Position numbers and translations under genes: made by a program. The notes beneath the pieces were generated by a model. It saw nothing but the letters and a program-made list of their open reading frames with translations. It was not told the origin of the DNA and did not search any database. This document shows positions 32,476 through 64,000 of a stretch of DNA of 64,000 nucleotides, in pieces; position 1 is the first letter of the stretch, and each line of letters opens with the position of its first letter. This stretch comes from Hemicordylus capensis (lineage: Eukaryota; Chordata; Lepidosauria; Squamata; Cordylidae): NCBI RefSeq assembly GCF_027244095.1, contig NC_069670.1, forward strand, positions 14,837,320 through 14,901,319, given 5' to 3'.

Positions 32476-32667
32476 CAAAGTTAAGGAGGGATTTTGCTTT
32501 GCTAAGAGAGATTATTTCCCATCCCCTGGTATCCATACTCAAGGTGGTTCAGCACAGACTAACGTCATAAGTAACTGTACAAGTATCAGTCCATTGAGGG
32601 GGTGGGGTGTAGAAAAGACAAAGCAGCCAATATATTTATTAGGATCCTCGAAACCCGGGGTTCCCAA

Positions 32668-33175
32668 CAGCTTGCTTGCTTGCTTGCTTCCGTCAAGTGG
32701 GTGTCGGCTCTTAGCGACCACATAGAGAGATTCTCTCCAGGATGATCTGTCCAACTTGGCCTTGAAGGTCTCTTTGGTGCATTGGTTACTGTCTTAACTG
32801 AGTTCATCCACCTTGCTGCTGGTCGTCCTCTTCTTCTCTTTCCTTCAACTTTCCCCAGAATTAGGGACTTCTCAAGGGAGCTGGATCTTGGCAAAATGTG
32901 TCCAAAGTATGATAGTTTGAGCCTGGTCATTTGTGCCTCGAGTGAGAATTCTGGATTGATTGGTTGTATGACCCATTTATTTGTTTTCCGGCCTGACTTT
33001 GGTGTCCTCAAAAGTCTTCTCCAGCACCCAAGTTCAAAAGCATCAATACTCTTTCTGTCTTGCTTCTTCAAAGTCCGGCTTTCGCATCCATAGAGTGTCA
33101 TGGGGAAAACCATTGTCCGGGTGATTGTCATCTTTGTAGGTATAGAAACGTCACGGCATCTAAATATCCTTTCCA
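32668..33175 (-). mobile_element. Bov-B (RTE-clade) LINE 3' fragment
   Basis: The reverse strand encodes the Bov-B C-terminus in an open frame: MVFPMTLYGCESRTLKK, IDAFELGCWRRLLRTP, LSYFGHILPRSSSLEKSLI and GKRRRGRPAARWMNS. It is followed by a tail with (GCAA)n-type repeats. No reverse-transcriptase core is present. It is probably the source family for the Sauria SINE tails. Confidence 0.88.
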
Positions 33176-33445
33176 AGGCCTGGGCCTTAACAGTTTAGGC
33201 CCAGGGTATTTAAGAGAATGTCTTCTTTGCCATGAGATCCACTGCCCATTGAGGAAATCTGGAGAGGTTTATCTGAGTAGCCATCTGGTGGCTACTCAGG
33301 GACGGACCTTCTCTGTTGCTGCCCCAAGACTCTGGAATGCGCTCCCTGCTGAAAGAAGAGCCTCCCCGTCTCTGACAACCTGTCAAAAGTCTCTAAAGAC
33401 TTTTTCACCCCAGCTTTTTAACTGGACTGTGGTTTTCAGTTGTTT
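33176..33445 (+). mobile_element. L2-like LINE ORF2 C-terminal fragment
   Basis: Encodes the L2 end pattern: tyrosine-leucine stretch YLRECLL, then SGEVYLSSHLVATQGRTFS and VAAPRLWNALPAERRAS. It directly abuts the Bov-B fragment. Confidence 0.78.
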
Positions 33446-33523
33446 CAAGATCTTCATTTTTAAAAGAGAGAGTTAAAATTCTGGCCAAACAAGAATGTCC
33501 TTAGAACATGTTGAAAGGTGTTA

Positions 33524-33822
33524 CGTAGGAACATAGGAAGCTGTCAGACCCTTGGTCCATCTAGCTCAGTATTGCCTTCACAGACTGGCAGCGGCTTCTG
33601 CAAGGTTGCAGGCAGGAATCTCTCTCCGCCCAATCTTGGAGATGCTGCCAGGGAGGGAACTTGGAACCTTCTGCTCTTCCCAGAGCGGTTCCATCCCCTA
33701 AGGGGGAATCTCTCCCAGTGCTCACACTTCTAGTCTCCCATTAATATGCAACCAGGGCAGACCCTGCTTAGCTATGGGGACAAGTCATGCTTGCTACCAC
33801 CAGACCAGCTCTCCCCTACTCT
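33524..33822 (-). mobile_element. 5S-headed SINE (family B)
   Basis: Near full-length reverse copy ending 400 nt upstream of the PCP4L1 TATA box. Confidence 0.86.
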
Positions 33823-34221
33823 CCTCTGTTCTTACCTAAACCTGAAGCGCTGCGTGCCAATGTATATCCTAATGATAATGATAATAATAATGACGAATAA
33901 TTAACACAATAAAGCTTTATTTATCGGTCACCCCATAACAATTGTTCTCTGGTCCGCTCACAAACAGAAACACACAAAAGGCCACAACGGAGTCAAAGAT
34001 GCCGTTAGCGGCGCCCGAAAAACAAGAGGCGACCCTCCTCTGCGCATCCTTTTGAGATCACCCCAGCCCTCTCCCCACAAAGCATCTGTTTACTACCCCA
34101 CCCCCCCACCCCCAGCAACCCGCTGTATTAACCCAGTTTGCAAATGCAGCAGAAGCCAGGGCTCTCTCCCATTGGCTGCCGGCACCTGCCACTCAGAGTG
34201 CCGGGCATCTTTGAGTCCAGC

Positions 34222-34262
34222 CATATGCTATATATGCCAGTGAGCTGGAGAGCAAGCGGGGC
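34222..34262 (+). promoter_or_regulatory. PCP4L1 core promoter, TATA box
   Basis: TATATATG at 34229-34236 lies about 150 nt before the PCP4L1 ATG. It is overlapped upstream by a CATATG E-box (34222-34227). An inverted CCAAT (ATTGG, 34171-34175) and a CACCTG E-box (34183-34188) sit at the expected distance. Initiation near 34258-34262 is inferred from TATA spacing. Confidence 0.5.
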
Positions 34263-34290
34263 CAGTGTGTGTGAATGAGAGCCCGAGCCA

Positions 34291-34313
34291 GAGAGAGAGA
34301 GAGAGAGAGAGGA
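34291..34313. repeat. (GA)n in the PCP4L1 5' UTR
   Basis: About 11 GA units followed by (GGA)n, between the inferred start site and the ATG. Confidence 0.85.
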
Positions 34314-34382
34314 GGAGGAGGACCAGAGTAGAGAGCATCTTTGCCGGAGGAGCATCCCTCGATCAGCCGCCCGGCAGACGCC

Positions 34383-58620
<24,238 letters not shown>

Positions 58621-59275
58621 GCAGCCCTGGCGCCCCCCTTCCCACCTGCCCCCTCCCACTCTGCGCTCCCCTTTCCCTTGGCCTCTTCCCCTAACTTGAC
58701 ATTCCCACCCACAGCCTGGCTCAGCCCTGCCCCATGACCTCTCCTCCTTCCCCAGTACTGTGGGGCCCACAGTATTTTTTGCACGTACTGTACTCAATTC
58801 GGTTAAGGGTGGGTTGGGTTTTGAGGGCGGAGGTCCAGCTCTCTTCGCCTGCGAGTTGGCCAAGGAGGAAACCCAGGGCTTTTCCCCACTGCACATGATG
58901 CCACCCCCCCCAAGGACGCCCCCTCTTTCCAATAGCCATGATCAAAAGCAGTGTAGCAGTGTCCTTCACAGAAAGCCATTGGAGGGGGCCCCTTGATGCG
59001 CTGGGGGGGGTCCACGCTAAGGGACGTGCCTTGTGCTCGAGCCCACAGAGCTGAACCGCTGCTGAACCGGCATAGGTTAAGTTCGTCCAAAGCATCTGCA
59101 CTTTGATTTTTGCCAGGGCGTGGCTGTAGGGAGCCACCCACACACCTTGCAAGTCAGGGACTTGGTGATGGAGGTGGTGGTAAAGGGCCCCTTCAAGCCC
59201 TTCCAAGAGAAAAACCGCCCAGAGACGCAAGTTCTGGGCGGTGGACAAGTGCGTTCAATAAATAAAGAAAGGCAT
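58621..59275 (+). other. PCP4L1: PCP4L1 3' UTR (proximal form)
   Basis: Unique sequence runs from the stop to a short LINE-tail-like segment at 59205-59270 that contains two overlapping AATAAA motifs (59257-59262 and 59261-59266). A longer 3' UTR ending at the AATAAA near 60980 cannot be excluded. Confidence 0.5.
59257..59266 (+). terminator. Candidate PCP4L1 poly(A) signal inside an L2-like tail
   Basis: Overlapping AATAAA motifs sit directly after a GC-rich hairpin (CGCCCAGAG...TTCTGGGCGG) typical of L2-like LINE 3' ends in reptiles. Confidence 0.45.
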
Positions 59276-59754
59276 CCAGAAGGGAACTAAAATTCCCATT
59301 GGAAATGCCAAAATGGATGCCCACATTGTAGGGAAAAGCGGGGCCCGAGGTGGGGTGGGGTGGGGTGGAGACAGCTAATTGACAAGGTTTGCACTCAAAT
59401 GCTTAACGCCTCGGCCCCACCCATTGGGGGATACAGTAAAAGCCCAAAGCTTCAAGCGGGGAGAGAGGAGCTGCTAACCATGTCTCTCCTCTCAATGCAT
59501 GTTTTGGAATCCCGACAGAGACCTTTCTGAAGCCAACATGACCGGTCTGAAACTTGACAAGTTTCAACCCGGTTCTGCCGTTTCCCATGTGCAGAGCAGC
59601 CGCTGTTTTGCTCCACCAGCCGCGGGAGCACGAGGAAGCCTGTGTTAGCTGGAAGACTGTGCATTTGTTGCGGTCGGAACTTTCCTAGGCCAGAGGCGAT
59701 ATAAACAGGAGTGGCGTACGCTTTTGCTCTTTTGTTTGTTTTATTTGTTTGTTT
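59276..59754. other. PCP4L1 downstream flank, unclassified
   Basis: No gene or repeat recognised. Confidence 0.35.
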
Positions 59755-59840
59755 GTTTATTCGATTTCTATACCGCCCTTCCAAAAACGGCTCAGGGCGG
59801 TTTACACAGAGAAAAAATAAATAAATAGGATGGATAAGAT
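59755..59840 (-). repeat. LINE-tail repeat (family G), short
   Basis: (TTTG)n, then tctataccgcccttccaaaa and (AAAT)n. Confidence 0.7.
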
Positions 59841-60019
59841 TTGCCCTCCAACCTCTTTGTTCTTTTGCCCTCCAAATCGCCATCTTTGCTAGGACCCTGA
59901 TCCCGTTTTTTGCCATTAGCTCCTCTCTAGAAATGCCCTTTCAGGATTCTCATTCCAACCATAGATATGCCTTTGAAGAATGAGAAGAATCCCACCCTTT
60001 TCGCTGTCTCTGTGGTGTT

Positions 60020-60146
60020 CGTAACCTAGGGCCCCAGATGTTGGACTCTAACTCCCATTATCCCCAAACCACAACGGTATTTTTTGGGAATGATGGGAGT
60101 TTTAGTCCAGATACTTCTGGGTTCCCAAGGTTAGGAACCCCTCTTG
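60020..60146. mobile_element. Palindromic MITE (family J)
   Basis: Arms gactctaactcccattatcc and gaatgatgggagttttagtc. Confidence 0.75.
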
Positions 60147-61079
60147 TAAGGGATGGGTCATTTGCACAAAATCGACATATCCCAAGTACAAGTTTGCCAT
60201 AAGAAACCGATTGCTCATTGAACGCAGAAAAGGCAGTGTTCCAGAGGATCTTTTTGCTATTAGAATAGACTTTCCAGGAGGTCAGCTGCAAGCCAAGCTG
60301 GGTTTTGCCAAGAGATCCCACCCCACCAAAGATGCTTGTAAGATCAAATCCACCTTTGTGCCACTTGGTTTGGAGGAAACGAGTCTCACTTAAAACTTGC
60401 AGCTGATCTTTTGCAAAGTGCATCTGACATCCCAGATTAAGCTCTTAGGGAATACCTGGCCACACAAGCTCAGCTCCTGCTGTCCTGACCCCTATGCGTT
60501 TCGTGGCTGTCGTTCACAGTGCTTTGGAAACTTCACTGGTACATGACATCGCCGCCGAAGAGAAGCTAGAGTTTGAGTGAGTTGCTAAGATTGAGAAGTG
60601 GTGAGGAAGGAGGTCAGATCTGATGCCAGGTTAGTATAATCTACTGGTCCAGGAAGTAGTATTAAGCAGCTTGGGGTTGTTTGAGGGCAGATCCATCTGT
60701 AAATGCACATCTTAAATCCCCCAAAGGGGCCGGGTTTATCTGTCCTCAGAGGAGCCCCCAAACGCCTTGGAGGCTGCCCTTCCCCAAATCCACCCCACCC
60801 CTGCTCCAGACCCAGCCTCCTGCAAGCCCAGACCATGAAGGTCATCACCACACAGCTCTAAGCACCGACCTCGGCATTGCCCCACAGAACCGCCTGTGAA
60901 GGGGGACTGGGAGGAAAACGCAGTGTCCCCACGGGTCACGGACGAAGCTGTTGCAGAGACTGACTCTTTTAGCATGTTAATAAAATAATCAGGGGAAAAT
61001 GCCTAAGTTTGTTTTTTGTGGTGGTGGTTTTCCATTTGTAGAATCCATATCTGAGCAGTTGGCACAGGCGGGGGGGGGC
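60147..61079. other. PCP4L1 downstream flank, unclassified
   Basis: Mostly unique. Contains the candidate distal AATAAA near 60980. Confidence 0.35.
60978..60988 (+). terminator. Candidate distal poly(A) signal
   Basis: AATAAA followed by ATAATC lies at the end of a largely unique 300-nt block. It could end a longer PCP4L1 transcript or belong to nothing. Confidence 0.25.
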
Positions 61080-61190
61080 ACCTCGAGGCTCTGGAGATGT
61101 TGGACTACAACTCCCATCATCCCCTGTTGCGGTGGATGATGGGAGCTATAGTCCAATACGCCTTGGGACCCAAATTTGAGAACGCCTGCC
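61080..61190. mobile_element. Palindromic MITE (family J)
   Basis: Arms ggactacaactcccatcatc and ggatgatgggagctatagtc. Confidence 0.78.
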
Positions 61191-63404
61191 CTACCCAGGA
61201 TTGCCCTAGATCCCCAGACTGGGGTGGGGGGGGGAGGCACAAAACGCAGGCTGCAAGCTTGTAACTTTGGCCAGGGCCCAGTTGCGCAGGTGAGTGAGGG
61301 GCCAGCAGAGGAGTTCAAGAGGATGGATGAACCTAGGAGGTTCCTACATTGGGCAAACAATATTACAGCCACCCAAGTAAGCTTCTGACAATAATCAGCA
61401 CACAATTCACTGCTGTTAGGGCTGAATAATTAAGTTAACACCGAGCCCTGTGCTAACACACACAGACAAAGCAAAGACGCAAGATAGCAAACGGTCTCAT
61501 TCGGAAATAATCTCCAAACAAAGAATGTTCTTGTGAAGCGTGTGGTTGTTGGGTTCCTCCAGTTCTCACTTTAATTCAAGCTGCATCCAGCCGTTCCTTG
61601 AGACTCAGACTTGTAACCCTCTCCTCTCAGAGCAAGCAGATTTGCAAAATGCTGTGTGTGTGTGTCTCTGTGTGTGTGTGTGTGTGATGACTGAGAAACA
61701 GTTGGTTCAAGAGCAGTGCTATTAAATTAATTTGCATTCATCAGAGAGGAACATTCTTAGTGAGAGTTCCCCCTCCCCAAAATGCAGAGCCTGAAGACAC
61801 AATCGCTCTTCCCAAGATTTGCTGTATTTGCGAGGGAATGTAGGCCTCTCGGTTGCAGAGTAATGTCCATGCCCTAAGTTTTGGCTTGTGGGAGAAAAGT
61901 GTGGCCAGTTTTCAGACTACACTAGGCACACCAGCCACCCAGTCCGGCTTTTTGGCTGGATGCACCATAAGGAGTTTTCATTTAAACAAGAATTCGACTT
62001 TATTTAGTGGGGGAAGCCATTACCCACACCATGCCTTCAAGGCACCGGACGACAATAAAAAAACGACTACAGATCCAACAAATTTTCTGCTTCCTTATTA
62101 GTACAGAAGGACCTAAACTCTGATGTGCCATACCTTTGGGGGAGGACAGCACAAGCATATTCTGTCCCCCTCTCCAGAATTTTGTAGACGGAGTGGTTTG
62201 GAAGACAAATGTACCGAATTTCAGGGCCTGGGGAAACATGCCAACTTCTTCAATAGCCCTGTCCAAAGTGTGGGGTGGGGAGCGGGGGGAAGGAAGATTG
62301 AATAATCTTTTGATACATTCATCTTTATTCAAATGTGCATATTCACATACACAGGGCATGGTGCATGGTAAGCTTGGAAACCCACCGACAGCTCCGGCCC
62401 CCTCACAGAACAAGGAGACTGCAAGCCAGGTAGGGCTCAATTTTTGTGTCCATGGAGCTCCACTTCCGTCAAATGAAGTGTGCAAGTTTTTATGCCACAC
62501 AGGTCTCCATTAGGTGGCCTGGCCCTTCTGCCAGGCAAAACAGGCATTTCGTTGACACTGCCTCCTCAGGAGAAAAGGCTCCTGGAAGCTGGCATAATTT
62601 TAAACACCCACGAACAATACACAGACTACGGCAGGCGCTGGCAGTGAGGTATTGTGGAAAGGGAGTACTGAGACTGATGCAATCTTCAGCCCAACCTCGT
62701 TGAAGAGCTGGTTCATTGCGTGCAACGCTGTAGCCCTTGGAATGGCACTTCATGTGACAGAGAAAATTAAAGCAAGCCATCTCTCCCACAGGCCCTCTGG
62801 GACACAGCCCTGCACCAAACACATGCTTTGCAAAACTCGAATACTTCATTGCCAGTCTGCTCACACAGATGGAGATTTCCGCTCAGAAGCAGCAAACATC
62901 AAAATATTGTCAGCGCCCGCCTGGTGCAGTCAGCAGCCAACCAACCCTCTCAATGCTGCAGAAGGGAGAAACCCCTGAGGACACCCCTGAACAGAGGTAC
63001 AATATGGAAACATATGGGTGCCCCTTCCACCGCCAATATTTAGAATTAAATAATTTCAAAGGATAGCATTTAAATACTTTTTTTAAAACCCCCGAACCTG
63101 ATGCATTTGTGCCTTTTAAGTTAAACCCCAGAGAATATCAGCAGCAGGACGTACTTGTAAACTATATCTTTGGAGTATTCTGGCACTAAACTTTGGTGCC
63201 TGTTAAGCAGAGATTTTGTCCATAAGGCTAATGGTTGACCAAAGCTATTCCTGAAGTTTCTCCTCCCTTCACCAGTATCAAGGCATGAACATCCACAGGA
63301 TTGCTTTGCAGAGTTACTAGAGATGAATGCCACTTCTTGGAGACCAATCTGAGAGGGCTGGCAATCCTTAGAACAGGCACACTTCCCCAAAGTAGTCCAG
63401 GATC
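61191..63404. other. Right flank, no gene recognised
   Basis: MPZ would be expected beyond PCP4L1, but no MPZ exon is readable. A unique AT-rich block lies at 61380-61760, with a (TG)n run at about 61650-61688. An open reverse frame of 166 codons (62500-62000) has no recognised homology. Confidence 0.35.
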
Positions 63405-63605
63405 AAACAAGATCATAGTGTCATTTGGATTTAGGTTCAGTGTGGGTTGCCAACATTAGCATGATGGTGTGAAACCACGCCAGGGTGGGAATCTCAGATT
63501 GATCTTGGGCCATAAGCCACCTCGGCGTGGGTTCACACAACCAAGCTAATGTCAGTAACCCACATTAAACTTAGATACAAATGGTTGTGTGAAGTTGGCC
63601 AAGGA
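63405..63605. mobile_element. Palindromic MITE (family K), copy 2
   Basis: Arms around gtgggttgccaacattagca and gctaatgtcagtaacccaca, with flanking ggtgtgaaaccacgc and gcgtgggttcacacaacc. Confidence 0.7.
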
Positions 63606-64000
63606 GTACAGATTCTTCTCTCTTCAGTCAGCTTGGCATTACCTTCATGCCTACACCAACTATCCCAGTTAATGAGAGACAGTTCCTATTTTCTGGTTTT
63701 TAGTCCTGGTCAGTCCCCGTCTCTGTTTTTGCCTTTTGGCAAACTCTTCTTAACATTTCATTTGTGCATATGGCCGGGGTTGCCAGCAATCTCTGCCGCG
63801 TCTCTAAGAGTTAGATCGCCAAATGGAAAACCAATGCCCCATTTCTAGCACGGACCCGCCTCGTGCAGCCCGCCTTTTGCACATGGCAGCTGCTGAGGTA
63901 ATATTTTGGAATTATGTTTTCAAGCGTCAAGACAGACCACCTGCTTGGCTTGTAGCTCAAGCTGTACAAGCCGCTGTACGGTAAACAAGCAAAGCCGAGA

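Noticed and set aside
32586-33176. Host gene from the 196-codon reverse frame
   Set aside because: The protein is the C-terminus of a Bov-B LINE, not a host gene.
61191-64000. MPZ exons
   Set aside because: Expected by synteny, but no MPZ-like sequence (immunoglobulin domain or basic cytoplasmic tail) is readable in any frame.

Overview
This window is ordinary nuclear DNA from a vertebrate, almost certainly a squamate reptile (lizard or snake). The evidence is spliced vertebrate genes plus Sauria-type tRNA SINEs with Bov-B-type tails, a Bov-B LINE fragment, CR1-like and L2-like LINE ends, and many hAT-like MITEs. The species cannot be fixed from the sequence. There are no operons, CRISPR arrays, prophages or intact viral elements.

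Three protein-coding genes are readable, in the order and orientation known from human 1q23.3: TOMM40L (+, last two coding exons only, 394-2629), NR1I3 (-, eight coding exons, 20536 down to 7853) and PCP4L1 (+, three coding exons, 34383-58620). MPZ would be expected next, but no MPZ exon is seen before the window ends. All splice sites were read by eye. NR1I3 phases join into a 397-residue reading frame with a zinc-finger DNA-binding domain, a ligand-binding domain and a C-terminal AF-2 helix. PCP4L1 joins into a 70-residue IQ-motif protein with a 19.9-kb first intron.

Layout: 1-3.25 kb, the TOMM40L 3' end with a last intron made almost entirely of repeats. 3.25-7.85 kb, the tail-to-tail interval between TOMM40L and NR1I3. 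7.85-20.6 kb, NR1I3. 20.6-34.2 kb, an intergenic stretch between the diverging NR1I3 and PCP4L1 with repeats and some unique blocks. 34.2-58.6 kb, PCP4L1 with a TATA/CCAAT promoter. 58.6-64 kb, PCP4L1 3' UTR and flanking DNA with no recognised gene.

The genes are not a pathway. TOMM40L is a mitochondrial import-pore paralogue, NR1I3 a xenobiotic-sensing nuclear receptor, and PCP4L1 a small calmodulin-binding-type neuronal protein. They are neighbours by conserved synteny.

I found no convincing undescribed biological system. The observations most worth checking are a NR1I3 protein at the CAR locus that mixes CAR-like and PXR-like features; two SINE families that share a body and tail but carry different Pol III heads, one of them 5S-rRNA-derived; a repeated hairpin whose arms form two perfect p53-consensus sites; a MITE family carrying an expanded octamer (ATTTGCAT) array; and a candidate PCP4L1 poly(A) signal supplied by a LINE tail.
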